The position numbers and the translations under genes are program-made. From assembly GCA_003952965.2 (NCBI GenBank), contig CM025855.1, forward strand, positions 3,050,707-3,114,706: a stretch of DNA of 64,000 nucleotides. Direction: 5' to 3'. The notes under the pieces were generated by a model. That model was given only the letters and a program-made list of their open reading frames with translations. It had not been told where the DNA came from and searched no databases. The DNA comes from Morella rubra (lineage: Eukaryota > Streptophyta > Magnoliopsida > Fagales > Myricaceae). Below, one piece after another: positions 1-13,500 of this stretch (positions are counted from its first letter, which is position 1; every line of letters begins with the position of its first letter).

Positions 1-164
1 AACCAATAACATACTAACATGCCGAGCTAAAAACAAAACGGAGCGTATTATTAGACTCATACCAACATGGCTTAATTGCAAAAACCCAAACAAACGGAAC
101 TAGTCATTGTGATATATTATCAACGACAGTAAAATACACAAAGGGGAGAAAAAAGATGTCTTAC

Positions 165-1582
165 TTGGGACATTCGTACTGAAGACGAAGTGCTGAATGG
201 ATCGGACAATGACTTCCCTGATCTTAGCAAGCGTCGCTGCATATTGTTGATGAATGAGTCAGTTACAAAAGTAGCATTTAAAAAAATCATTTACCGGGTG
301 CTGTTTATATTTGATGCTCATAGAAAATGGACAAAAAAATCATTTAGTGAGACTTTGAGAGCCTCCATAAAAGCCCTTATTAGTACAGTGTCTCACGCTG
401 AGTCCAACTTCATAAAGAAATGTCAAACTCAGTAATTCCACAGTTGGCAAAGGGAACTATTGTTTCTAAATGCTCTATTCAGATTTAAACACAAATGCAT
501 CTAGTTGGCTGCTATTAAGACCCTCTTTTGCATCCCAGGCGTGAGGTAAGATCCAAATTCGAAGACCATTGCAGGAATTATGTGGCCTTGTGATAAACAG
601 CAAGAGACAAATATCAAAACACCCTCTACTTCAACACTTACTCCAAGAAACACCAAGAACCAGGTGTCGGCGAATAGGGGATCGCGCAGCCACTACTCGG
701 ATGATTTTATCAAACAAACACAAGGAACCACCTCTGTTTTATTTTGGGAAGTAAAATTAAGTTCTACTTTAACTTCTAATGGAAGAAGATGCCACTTAAA
801 ATTTAAGGCTATAATGCAAGTAGATTGAATTTCAACTCCCCAAACCCGAAGAAAAAAAAAAACAACCCCCAAAGCCGAAAGGACAATGACAGTCTAGGTG
901 GTCAGTTTCTTATTAAGATGAAAATCTTGAGGTTGTTCTTCACACACCACAACTCAGAATGGAGCAATTGAATGAAACTTGGTGCAGGGAAGGTTAGATT
1001 GGGCCCTCATTTCATCACCAACCTAAATGTTCAGACGACAAGCTCGCTGACTGAGAAGAAAGAAAAAGACATGATAACTCCAAACACTGGTGAACTGATC
1101 TTCTTTTTCTAACGAAAATCCAATATTTTACTTCAACTAACCCTGAATTTCAAGCTGAATACAAGCACTTTAGCTAGTTTAGATGGGGACATGGCATACA
1201 TCTCTGATTACACATGAATAATGAAACTCATTTGGTGATTACATCAAGCACTTTGCCTCTGCCCTCTTCTATAACCATAATACAGAACCAAGAAGAAATT
1301 TCGACAGAGAGCAAGAGAGAGAATTTCTTTCCCTATTTGAGAAAAAACAGAACTTAATAACTGAGTAGAGGTGCTTGCTTCAATCTTTACAGTGAATTGG
1401 AAATGGAGATTCACCTGGACGCGAGCAGAGGCGCGGGTCACTGGTGCCGTGGCTGCCTTGCGACTGGTGTCTCGCCTCCGCTTCCTCCGAGAATGCTGCG
1501 TTCGAATTTGGCTATGGAGATTCAGCTCTCCCGTGACCCACAAATGAATAGGTGATGAACGGAAACACGCTTGAACTTCCAT
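165..1582 (-). CDS. 5' part of an unidentified gene leaving the window on the left (2 exons)
   Basis: Two minus-strand exons fit together. Exon A (1415-1582) can start at an ATG at 1582, reads through an arginine/serine-rich stretch (RRKRRRD) and ends at a CAG|GTGAAT donor. Exon B (165-236) is exactly 72 nt, is flanked by TATGCAG and a GTAAGA donor, and continues the same reading frame (RRLLRSGKSLSDPF...). The 1178-nt intron (237-1414) holds no other ORF of note. GC content rises sharply over exon A, unlike the AT-rich flanks. The joined sequence is basic and serine-rich with no domain I recognise, so no function is proposed. The frame of exon A stays open upstream to 1849, so the start is uncertain. 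Further exons must lie left of position 1. The joint reading frame and both splice sites are observed; that it is a real gene is inference. Confidence 0.45.
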
Positions 1583-3418
1583 CTCACTGCAGGGGTACGG
1601 GCCTGGCGGACGAGACCTCTCTGGGCAGAGGAATCCGATTCTCTTTGGTTCAGCTGCGTGTCGAATTTTGGGAGAAATGTTGTTCTGTGCGAAAATGAGT
1701 TCTGCAGGTGGGTATTCAGCCAAAAAGTAAAAATCGAGTTCTGCAAGGCGGGTTGTTGTTATTTTTGGACGGGGATGCTCACCCGAATTGCACTGCCCGA
1801 GCAGTATGGGTCCCGAGCGGACGACTCCCTTCTCTCCAAATTGTTGCAAAAGAGCCCGATCCGTTATTTCTTTTTCGCCTCATTTTCTCCTCTGTCATTA
1901 CTGTTGTGAAATTAATGCAATCAGATAGAAAATATTTATTACAACTGATTAGGCGCAGGTCCTCCGACAGCAGCAGGGTGTCAGTTGTACGTGAGACAGA
2001 GGGTGAATGACTATTTACTAAAATACCCTTAACGCATTGCAATCTGTGTATGAAATAAGTGTGGGCACTCGTGTAATTTGACATTAAAGGAATATTAAAG
2101 ATGCGTCAGAGTGGGACCCAGCAAAATTTCAAAAAGTCGTTCATGCCTTAGTGTTTGAAACGGTTGCAGTTGTGCTGGGGTCTAATTGGTAATTCTTGAC
2201 AGCAATTTTAGGGGCTAAAACGGAAAAAATAAGTCTGATTTGTAATATTTTAAACAGAGTAACGTATTTCAGCAAAATTTTGGGAGAATCCATAATTTTG
2301 GCCAAAATTTTGTTAGTCAAACGCAGCCCTAGTCATAAACAATTAAAGCCATTAAAGTACCGACTCTAGTCTTCTACCAATGGTAGCCATGTTTTCTTGA
2401 AATATAACAGCTTCACAACAATATTAATCAACTAATGTAATAGTGCCCATAAGAACCATTAGAGTTGACAAATGATTGGAGAATAGACAACAAGTAGCAG
2501 TACCTGCCATGACTTCTAGAAAATGCTAATACCAACATGTGAGGAATGCACCGTAACAATTAGTCTATATCTATATTATACAAAGGCATATATTATATAA
2601 AGGCCAAGACTTACAGCAAATGGCAAGTGCAAAAAGACAGGTGCTTAAAAAATTATCAAATAGACAAACAACTGCACACTTACTGAGAAGCACATGATAT
2701 AATGGAGGGAGATGACCACTAAGCTTAATAAATAACATAAACATTCGGCATTTTACCAATCGGCGTTTTACCTAATAGTGCTGCATTTTGCAAACAGCAG
2801 GGGACAACTCGACGATAGAACAAAAGTACAAATGCAAATTGACCCTACTGACAATGACCTGATCGACACTTCAAAAAATACAACACACTAACCCTACATT
2901 TTCAACAAATGCGGGGAAGAAGTTACAAACATCCTTTTCTCCCAACATTGACCCTACCCCCTACCCATTCGCAAGTAACAGAGAACCCACTAAACCCTAA
3001 ATCAGTCAATTTGGATGAAAATAAACAACAAAAGCATTCAAAATTAGGTGGCTTACCTCCAACGCTTCTTCGATGCACACAGACGTGTTTGATTCAAGTT
3101 CGAAAACCGTTGATTTGAGGAAGAAAAGGGTTCTTCAGTTTCAGGTGAGAAAGGTGGGTATTTCCTTCAACGTTGTCTGGGTTGGCCACTCCATTTCACT
3201 TTCAACGTTCGTTCTAATTAATGGGGGCGTCTTGGTCTTTTGATATGAACGACCTCACGTGTAACGGAAAGCGTTGAAGATTTCGTTTGAAAAAGAGTAA
3301 AAAATGAAATTGTGACGTTTTTGTAAGTTTGTGCAGCTGGCCTGCCACGGGTTATATTTTAGGAGAAATATTGGGATTAGTGACAAAGTTTGAGGGGGTT
3401 TTTTTGTAATTAACCCAA
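1583..3418. other. Spacer between left-edge gene and helicase copy A
   Basis: No convincing coding region. A minus-strand segment just right of 3057 ends at a good donor (GGAG|GTAAGC) and could be a 5' untranslated exon of the left-edge gene, but it has no ATG in the open frame. A 'tagtcaaacgcagccctag' end at about 2312-2331 resembles terminal sequences of plant MITEs; I found no matching partner end. Otherwise AT-rich and featureless. Confidence 0.4.
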
Positions 3419-3535
3419 AGAAATAAAAGATAGATAACGTCCGTTCTAGCTACAACAAGCATCGAGAAGACTATCAGCCGGCCTGCTATCGCCGTCCTTT
3501 TCATCATCCTGGTCGACTGATGAAGTGCCATTTCT

Positions 3536-6500
3536 TTATTTCTCCACCAGAGCGCCATGCTCCATGAATAATCGACTCAAGATAGGTTCAACATTTTGCC
3601 TTCTTGACTGCAACCCCCTCGAAAGTTCGCCCATCGTTGGCATGTAGAGCCCAGGTTCCGGTTCACTGAGAAGTTTACGTAGAAGAGAGGTGAAGAAAAA
3701 GGAAGCTAGGAAACAGAAGCAAGGCATGTCAAATTCTATGTATATACTGACCTCAAATTCAATGCAGCAGAAAGTTGCTTCAGTTCATCAAGCATGCTGG
3801 CCACTTCCTCGAATAGGTTTTCATCATTGTGGTCAATATGGTTTTCACGGCAGTCAGTCATAACAGTACTGACAAGGTGAATACTTTTCTCCACATCCAC
3901 CTGATATTTAAGAAGGAAAGGGAAACTCAGCGTGGTGCAAGTATGCCTACTACTCTATAAAGAGTCCAACAAAATTCAAAACAAATGTGTTACCTTCATT
4001 GCTTGGGGATTTGACACCAAGCTCTTTGGATCACTACCATTATCCGGTGACTTGAGAGCTTCAAATATTCCCCAAAAGTAACTATAATTCATTGGCACTT
4101 CTTTCCACTTATGTTGGTCGAGTTTTCAGGTGCAAGCTCAGAACACTCCCGATCAAGAAGAAAGCACTTCAGCACAAGAATTGGAAGCACCCCATCAATA
4201 GCACCTTGTGACGAGGCTTCGACTGTCTCTGGAAACAAGACTCTGTTGATGTCCTCCCTGCTCTGCTTTACCGTCATGTTCACAAAAATAGCATCAGGAC
4301 AATCAAACTGTGAACAATTCTTTCTCAAACTCACGATTACAAGAGGATCTGAATCTTTTTAAATGCTTCACCAAGCACATTTATATTCACATTCATTACG
4401 TGGATGTTTCCAGTCATTTCCGAAGGGAATCATTAAATTCCCGTGGAAGTTGCTCAGTAATATAGCCCCTTCCAAGCAAATCAACAAGCAAATCAAAGAA
4501 GTCCCAAGAGTTCAGATGAACCAAACATATAAGAGCAACCAATCTCAAAACCAGCAGTGGATAGTACTCCTCCACATTTATGTTAGACTTTCTGATCCAT
4601 TCAGTTAAATCACTCTTATTATAAAGAAGCTGCTGAACAACATCACCAATGAACTTGTAGACGCTTCCCAGGAATGGTAGCCCTTCAGCCACTGGAATGG
4701 AATTTTGGTTGGTATCTACCTCTAGGTAGTTAAACCATTCAGCAAAAGAAGACTTTGAAGTGATGAAGAAACCTTGGAAGCAAGAGGCCAAGATCAGTAG
4801 CCGTTCAACAAGATACAAGAAACAACCGGGAGAAATGTAGTCTATTTCTTTCCTCCAGTTTGCCGAGCAAGTATCCATCAAAGCTTCATGTAGCTTCTCA
4901 GGCACAGTACCATGTGGAAATTTCGATCTCAGCTGCCCACACAGAATCTGAATCAATGTCTTCCAGAGTGGATTCCTATCATCCCCATCAAACCGTTTCA
5001 ATATCTCCTCACATAAATAATTTTTTAACTTCACTGCTCCAAGAATTACCATTACAACTCTTCCAATTCTCCCACAAGTGAGCTTACCCTTCAAGCTAAT
5101 GTTTTCAACTATCACCTGTTGTAGTAAATATTTGAAACCTCGGTTTCTCTCAGAGAAAGCATGTTATCTGACAATGATTTCCGCCAGTCTAAGGGAAATA
5201 TAAGACCAAAGTAAGATTCAGTGGAAAATTTGACAAATCTCTGCAATGCCTTGACATTATAGTGGCTGCAGTTCAGATACTTGGATTCCAAAAGAAAATT
5301 TGCAACCTCAAATATAAGAGTAAGACATCTGCTTCCGCTGAACATGGAGAGGGAATTATTGATGTGAAATTATAAAGGGCTTCAAGATTCTCCAAAACCT
5401 TCAGACCAACAAAAAGTAATTCTGAACACCAGTAACTTCGAGCAGTTGAAACAAAATGGCGAACATCAATAGAAACCAAATTTCCACTCCGGTGAAGAAA
5501 TTCATTATCCAATTCTCTCACCCAATCAGCATCAGAGTTGAGCAAAACATAAACAGCATTATGATCATGAAATTGCTTCCACACTCCGAAGTATTCAAAC
5601 AGAAATCTCCATAACTTTTGTATTTCGTTAACATCTTGGGTTTCAAAACATCTGAGATACCTGAGAACATTCAGAATCTGATCTCTCCAAAAATTCCAAA
5701 AGTAAACCAAGTGTTTCTACAGAACTTTGATTTCTAGAGCTCAATTGTTCTGAATTCTTTATGGGGTCAGAGACAATTTGATCCTCCCACACATACTTTG
5801 AGCAACTTGAACAAAGATGAGCATCTATTATCTTTCCGAGCAGATATTATTTCACCACCTACACTCTTGTGTCTCTGAGAAGCATTCAGATAATTTTTCA
5901 TCACGGACATGTTACTCTGCTCATGAGATAAAACATCAGCCTCCGTACAAACGAAAGCAAAAAATGTGTCCGACACATTCTTTGCAAATGACTTGGCCTT
6001 TTCCAAGAGCTCCTGCTTCTGTGTAAACTGCTTTAAAGGCCAGCCTTCGCTTCCAGGTGCCCATAATGAGTTGGACAGGACGAAGAAAAGAATTAGCCTT
6101 GATGCTTCTTGAAAATTGCCAGCCTTTCCTTGGAGATCAGCTGTCCGTAGAATCTCCCCTCTCAGCTTTGCAATGTTTGCAGCCTCTAAGAAGTTTCCCG
6201 ATTCTTCCTCCAGCAACAGAAGCTCCTCAAGACAACCCAAAGGCTTCAAAAACTTGCGCATCAATTCTATGGATTGAAAAGCTTTAACAAATTTCATCAT
6301 GGATCTAGGATCTTTAAGCTCATAATAATGGCGAGCACCACTCTCTATAAACTCTTGTTCAATTTTTTCTATTTCTTTTCTCTTCGAAGCACACCAATGT
6401 CAGTAGTTACATTGTTTCCAATTTTCAATGTACTCGAAACCTTTGTCAAATAATTTTCCCTTGGTGCAAACTTGCAGACATTCCGTGAAAAAATAGCCCT

Positions 6501-7357
6501 GGCATACACATCAGCTGCAAGTTCATAGCATCCAGCAAGGAAAAAGCACTCCCCGGCCTTTTCTAGCTCAGATTCTCCACATTTTTCTAAGTAAAGCCTG
6601 CCTGCAACAATCAGAAGTTTAAAATTTACAAAGACAAAATCCAGCAAGCTGAAATCTAACCCCCTCTGACTTGTACTTGTCTTCAAGTTCAGTTTTTTGT
6701 TTTGATGGATTTACCGATTTATGACAATAAATCCAGAACATGGAAAGAATTTCAACCCTCGCATGACAAGTTTCAGATAGAAAGTATAAGATCAATTCCA
6801 ATAAGAATGGAAAAAATTGATGGAAATAACACCCAAGTAAACAGTAAAAAGCTAAGACAATTTCCACAGCGGTAACGATGGCTCTGGCCCCCCAAGTTTT
6901 CTCTAGCAAAAACCAAGCAATGACACTCATTCCAGCACGGATTTGTCGTTCCCAAATCGTACTTCATTAATATCCTCAATCACGCAAAAGGTTCTAATAT
7001 TAAACATAAATGCTTATGTTTCAATAAATGTAGTAGGGAAATTAGAACCCCAACACTACAATGCATGTCAAAGATGTAAGGTTACATTTTTTTTACCAAT
7101 ATCAGAGAATCAATGCATACCAGCTCTTTCGTACTCCTCCATATCAATGAAACACAGGGCAGCATAATCAGCCTTGCCTATAGCTTCAAATATATCAGCA
7201 GCTTCCCTCAGGATAACATTTGCTGCTTCTGGATTCGAATGGCGCATATGTCAGCCTTAGATCTGAGGCCAGCAGCCTTAGACCGTCTTTTCCAATAAGT
7301 ATCGCCAGCCCTTTCAAAGCACATTGTTGCCATTTCATAGTTGCTATCCTGATATAA
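3536..7357 (-). pseudogene. Copy A exons 11-14: TPR-like C-terminal region
   Basis: Exon 11 (7121-7357) encodes helical repeat sequence (YEMATMCFERAGDTYW) typical of TPR-like units. Exon 12 (3994-6601) is one very long exon with more such helices (GESELEKAGECFFLAG; FLEAANIAKLRGEIL). Exons 13 and 14 (3752-3900, 3536-3665) give a tail ending MEHGALVEK and a stop at 3536-3538. Both copies need a one-base correction in exon 11 near the junction after KAD, and another in exon 12 after VYAR, to keep the family frame. Copy A then breaks again several times between 4.3 and 5.8 kb. These repeats are expected to be a protein-binding scaffold. The frame after the stop stays open for about 30 codons in acidic sequence, now read as 3' UTR. 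Confidence 0.7.
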
Positions 7358-7889
7358 CTGCAAGAGAACAGAAAAGGAGTTAAGACAACCATCGGAAGAT
7401 GATGGCATCTGCAGAAGAAAGGAAACGGCATTAAAGATCCTTCATCCCCTGATTCAAAGGTAATATTAGTGCAGAGGAGCAACAATAACAGCAACAACAG
7501 TAGAAACCAACAACAATGACATTGTCATTGTCATCCTCATCCTTGTCATTTTCTTAGGCAGTTCATCAAGGGAAACAACTATAAGTCAAGGACACTAACA
7601 AAGAGGAACAATCAGATTATTAAAATCACCTGAATTTTTTTCATTCATTAACCTGAGGTTTTCCCGTTACAATCGAGGGACAATATCTAGGGCACTGTAT
7701 CTAGAGGAGATAGAAGTAGTAGAGATGATTGCAAAGACATTTGCAAGTCTATTAGACTCACAAAGTTGAGCAATCTGATTGTCCTTTCAACATGATTTTT
7801 TTTTCTAAACAGTAACAAAGGGTTTCTGGTCACAATTGCAGCAAAATATGTTTCTATTAACACAGGATCACAATTAAAGTCATAGTAAC

Positions 7890-10423
7890 CTTGATGCCCT
7901 GTGACCTCCACTCCTCTGAACTGCTAGCAACTTGCATTGCCTGAACAAGTGAGCCATCCAGTTTTCTGTCTTGGACTAGACACTTTTTCTGCCAATAGTC
8001 AAACATAGGTCGGCAGATATCCACAGCATCCTCACAAATCCACAACCGCTGCCTTGTACGAGTTATAGCTACATAAAGTTGCTTTAATTCGGAGCACAAG
8101 ACATTGTGTTTAGCATCGCTGAAACTTGTGGAGCCAGGCGAAATTGAGTCGAGCATGTCTTGTTCCTTCATATATTCATATATCACCCTCCATTGATTTT
8201 TCAGAGGTGATGAGCCAAAAAAGTTATACAACATCACGTCCTACACAAGGCAAAATAAGAGTCAGAAGGGCAGGAAAATGTGACTCTCAATTACTGATTA
8301 TCATAATTCAATTTCGGTTTGCCATACAAGACCTCTGACAAAAATACACTAGAGACATGGTGCTTGAACCTTAAGAAATATTTTGGCATTTGATCTGTCA
8401 AATATAACAGAAGGCATCTTAAACAAATGAAAACTCCCAGAACTAATCACCTGAAATTCAAGGCCCTTACACTCCAAAATTGTCAGAACAAGAGATTGCT
8501 TCCCAACAAAATTCGTAATTTCCTTCCGAACAGAATCATCCCGTACCAATATTACCTGCTCTGCACCAAAGCCAACAATACTCGCTCCAGTATTTCCAGT
8601 GCTTCCAAAAATAGTGACAATTGCATTTCCATTGTCACCTGATTGAAGAAAAATTGGAGCTTCCCCATTGACAAGACTAGTCTCAGGCTCTAAAACATCA
8701 ATAGATTGAGGGAAGAAATGATAAATAAGTTCAATAATGCTCTGGGCAAGTTTAAGAACCCCGTCATGAGTACGGAAGTTCTGTCTCAAATGGAAAATAT
8801 CAGAGATTATTCCTTTCCTTCCTCTTTTATCATGTCCACTGCCTTTTGATTCCAATAAAAACTTGTTGTAGAATAAAGATCGAATATCCTGGAATCTAAA
8901 ATCAATTCCCCTCGAAATTGTCTGTGCTGTATCACCAGAGAAAACAAAACCTTCTTCTACATTTTTGCAGATATATTTGAATAATGCAATTTGGCTCAAT
9001 GTAAGATCCTGCACCTCATCTACATATATAAAATCCATTATATCACCCGCATATCTTTCGACTCTCAACCGACGATGAAGATCAATCACAAGATCAGCCA
9101 AATCAAACTCACCATTTTCCATCTTCATTTTTTCATACTTTTGAAAGATATCGTATATTACTTCTCTCTCCTGTCTACTTAAACTGGAAACACTGCTCTC
9201 TGAGAGTTGAATATACTCATCACGACTGAGTTTACCATCACTTGCCTGCGCACCACCTTTTATGTGAGAGATAATCTGTGTGAAAACTCGGGAAGAATCG
9301 AGATTCTTAGTCAACTTAGTGTTGAAGCGGGGCCAGTAGGAGGAACTAAACCTCTCATAATGAACTTCTTTCATTCTTATAAAGGACTGTAAGGCAACTG
9401 ATCTACCACTAACTCGACCATGAGAAAGTTTCCACAATTCATGGAATCTTTCAAAGTACGAATTACCCAAAGTTCCGTCAAGCATCAGCAGAAATTTTTG
9501 AAATGTTACCACCAGAGGGTATAAATTGGGTGGAACATCAACAAAAGAATCTGGGATATCCTTGAATTGAGCTGCATCATCAAATTCATCAGTATCAAAT
9601 GAACTGCTTCCTTTTGAAGAATTACCACCACAGGCAGCGCTAAACATGTTTTCAGAAACAAAAAAGAAGAAAGACGTTAAAAAAGGACTATCTGTTGCTA
9701 CTAAACAACTCTGTTTCAATAAGAAGTGCAGGTCTACAAAATAAGAAATGCATGAGGATTTGTTGGCAAGTTTCTAACTTTTCTAAGACTTAAGCAGAAC
9801 CTAAAGCGAACAGATTTAGAAGGTTTTCCCAAACTCAATGAATCTCATGGCTCCATGCATTCCAATGAGAACACTAAAGGAGCAAAAATGGTAGATTGGA
9901 ACAACAATTGTACAATATAATCTACTCACCTCTTCAAGTTAGAAACATGTTGTTTGACAACATAACACAGTTTATGACTCACTGTCACAAAAGCTGGCGC
10001 AATATAGTTCCCCTCGCTTCTGGCATAGCCTCCTCAATCTCCTGATTATGCATAGTTCTATTTCCAGTAACTTTATAACCAAACGAGTCTGCTGCCATAT
10101 GGAAAAGCTTTTCTTTTTCCAGTAACTTCATAGTCAAAACGGTAGTTTTTCCAGTACCTGACCGTCCAATAATAAAGGCACTTCTAGGAAAAAGGATGAC
10201 CTCTCGCTCTTCGTCATTTACTTCAAATGGGAGATCCAATTCACCATCCTCATTGGTAGAAAGCAACTGGCCCACTACCCCTGATGATAAAGAGTAGAAT
10301 TTCATCAGCATCAGACTCTCACTCCCCACTGCATTCTCAACATAATTGCTACCCTCGGTAGCAGCATTCTTAATCCGGACAATATCCGAAGTGATTGACC
10401 AACTCTTTGGAACTTCCAAAGAC
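7890..10423 (-). pseudogene. Copy A exons 8-10: UvrD-like SF1A helicase module
   Basis: Exon 8 (9930-10423) carries the Walker A motif GRSGTGKTT. Exon 9 (8451-9639) is fully open and carries motif II in DFIYVDEVQDLT, the SGDTAQTI motif III region and RQNFRTH. Exon 10 (7890-8240) carries the motif VI stretch YVAITRTRQRLW. All residues needed for ATP binding and hydrolysis in UvrD/Rep-type ATPases appear present. Exon 9 starts at TTTAG|CGC; copy B has a tandem TTTAGCAG acceptor here. A one-base loss in the T-run of exon 8 (near 9993) gives a stop directly after RQLL and separates the Walker A exon from exon 9. Exons 9 and 10 are intact in this copy. Confidence 0.8.
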
Positions 10424-10573
10424 CTGTGCAAAAAAAAGCAACCAAACAAAAGTTAAACAAACAGAAAAAAAAAAAAAAAATTAAACATCCAAATAAGGCG
10501 ATGGCATTGCCCAAGTTTGAAAAATCAGCACCATCACTAAAAATCTTCTTAGAATGCAAAACAAAAGAAATAC

Positions 10574-13500
10574 CCTTGAAGACATTTCTCTTTGCAACGA
10601 TGAAGAAAGTCATCAGTATAGTTTCTGAACAAACTGTCAAGACGTTTTACTAATTTCGGAATATCCACTGCAGGTAAAATATCCCAAATCTTAAAAACTT
10701 GAATGTATCTCAATTCCCCAACTTCTTCACTCCATTCCTTTACGATGTCATTTGCACAAATGATATAAAGGTCTCCAATCTTAAATTGCTTTAACATCTG
10801 TGAAGAACTTTCACAAACTGGATCTAAACTCCTCTTCTTGGGTCTCCAGCCATTGGAAAGCATAAGTAGATGGTTTATTGCTGATTTCTTTTGCTGTACA
10901 CACTTCAGTTCCGAAATGATTTCAGAAAATTGTCACTGAAAGAACCTGTTGAAATTGCAAGGGTAAAAATACATAAAATTTAATAAGGAGACTCCACAGC
11001 CTATTAAGGAAAGAGAATTAACATTGCCACTAGTCAAAAGTAACAAGGTAGATAGTTTTTAGGAACAGCATAAATAAGGACTGAATTCCATTACCTTCCA
11101 CCTTGCATTTCTGAAAAGTATGCTATCACTATTAAGCAAATCATCAAATTGGTCAAGGGCTTTCTTCACATAAAAAATTGCTTTGTGCAAATCCTTGTCT
11201 TCATCAGCATTAAAGAAACATTGACGATTCTTAGCATCGAGGACTAAGGCTTCCCAGACAGAGTCACTATTTGCTAGTGTGCTTTCATTTCCCAAGATCC
11301 ATAAACAGTGCCTGAAAGGAATTATTGGGCCAATTGTTATTCACCGTTCTTGTCAAAAGGGAAACAAAAACAAGCTTGTCAAACGAGATCACATAATGAA
11401 TTACCTAGCCCTTGTAAGAGCAACATTAGTCCTCTGAGGTTTCGACATGAAACCAACCGACGAATACCTATTACATCTTACAGTTGATAATATTATTATG
11501 TCCTCTTCCCCACCTTGGAAACCATCAACTGACTTCAACTTCACTGCAAACCCTTCAATGTTATAATACCGTCCAAGTTTATCTTGAATTGCAGCTACTT
11601 GAGCAGCATAAGGAGATATTACACCAACACTGAGCTTCTCTCTGACCCAACCCAACCTTTATTCAAACGCAAAAGCCAAAAAGTGGGGGAAATTATTTAA
11701 GAACAAAAAAGAGTTACAGAGAGGAAGTTCCATTATCAATAGATCTAGAAACAACGACCATATAAATGGATAAAGAGCTAACACGACACCGTTAATGACA
11801 AAAACATGTATTAGCAGTCTTTTAATGATTCATTACATTGATTTTCATCTTGTTTTTTACTCTATCCCATATTCCGGTCTGACCATCTGCAAAATTAACA
11901 ATACCTAGCGTGTATCAAACTGCATCTTGCCTGAAAAGCAAAAACTGACCTATATATATGATAAGATAATCATCATCTACTCTCCTACCCTTACAAGTGT
12001 CTAATCCAATACAGTTTTTGAAAAGACTAGATCACAAAATAATTTTGACCGAACTCGTCGACTTCGTTAATACATCATCTAAGGAAATAGATATTAATCG
12101 GATCAATTCATTAACATGCTTCCTACTAATGACTGTAATGTGCTAACATGAACAAATATAACAATACTATAGAGGAGAAAGGATTAAATGGAAACTGTAT
12201 CATAAGTAGCTTCCAGGAAGAAATATCTTTCTTTATAAAAGCTAAATCCAAAAAATGCCCTATAAGCTATGAAGAAACTGATTAGCCTTCACCTCAATGA
12301 AAGAGAATCTTGGAATATGAGACTTCAAATGGTGTCACGTTTACCTTTGTATAACTTCCGCAATAGCTTCATAACAACAGCAACCTCAACCAGATTTCTC
12401 CAACCATGCCCAACATCATCCTTCTCTTCTCTTCCACCTACTATATTTATGAAAGAATAGGCACCAAACATTGGCCAGGGAAGATACTGCTTTTCATAGC
12501 TTTTTCTCTTAACTTTTGAAGCATCTAAAATCTGATTGAAGTAAAAATTTGAATTTGGGAAGGAACTTATGGATGGATGCATTCGGTATTGTACGTTCAG
12601 AAGATGCTTCATTTTACCCAGCAAGATCAATCTCTCAAATAAACTTCTCCCAAAACCAGCTTCAGCAGAAATCTATAAGAAACATATTAGATTTAAACGA
12701 ACTAAGGAAAAAGGAGACAAAGTGGAATTTAAACAAAGTGATGATTCACACACATTGCTTTCCACCATTGCTGGTAATTGGCATTCATCTCCGACAAGAA
12801 TAGCATGTCTTAAACCCGGAAGTTGCAGGGGTATGGTTGACTCGCACTCCTTTAACTGTGCAGCTTCGTCAACAACCAGAACGTTTAGAGGCTCCATTGC
12901 CACTGACAGCAGCTTATAAGAACTCGAAGCAGTGCAAAAACAGTAAGGAAGCTGCTCGAAAACAAAATTCAACTATTGACCTTTTGTCCAGTACTGCTTG
13001 GAAGGTCAAGTTCATTAAACGAACTCCGAAGATTTTTTAAAACCAAAAGGCATTCTTTTCTCCTTGCATGCAACAGGAAAGAAATATCCACGAATGGATT
13101 CTCAATATCTTCATGTAATTCTGAATCAGAAAAAAGCTTCTCCAATGCTACGGATTCCACATTATGTTGAAACAATAGTTTTCCAAAAGACTCCAGTAGG
13201 CCACCAATACGAGAGACCATGTTTTGGTAATTATTTTCCAGTATGTATTTCTTGGGTAAATGTGTACAAAAGACACGAAAACAATTCTTGAGCGGAGTTG
13301 AAGTAGACACAAATCTTTCTCTCAAAAAATCAAGAAATGACTCGTACTTTCGTTTGCTACCGTCAGTTTTATCACTACTTTCCCCCTCTTCGATTTCTTT
13401 TTCATTGCTCTGTTCTTTTGCTTTGATAGATTCTTTTTGCAAGAATCTGTGGTACTGGGGAACACAGTCCCCAAGAAGATCAATCATTGAAGCAAAACAA

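Noticed and set aside
1244..1849. 201-codon minus-strand ORF as a whole gene
   Set aside because: Only the part 1415-1582 fits as an exon (donor at 1413-1414, continuation at 165-236). The rest reads through intron and upstream sequence with low-complexity composition.
3057..3180. Minus-strand exon ending at GGAG|GTAAGC
   Set aside because: Good donor but no ATG in the open frame and no acceptor partner that I could join; kept only as a possible 5' untranslated exon.
12569..12919. 116-codon plus-strand ORF
   Set aside because: Antisense shadow across helicase exons 3-4 and the intron between them; the same ORF is repeated in copy B at 37933-38283 simply because the DNA is duplicated.
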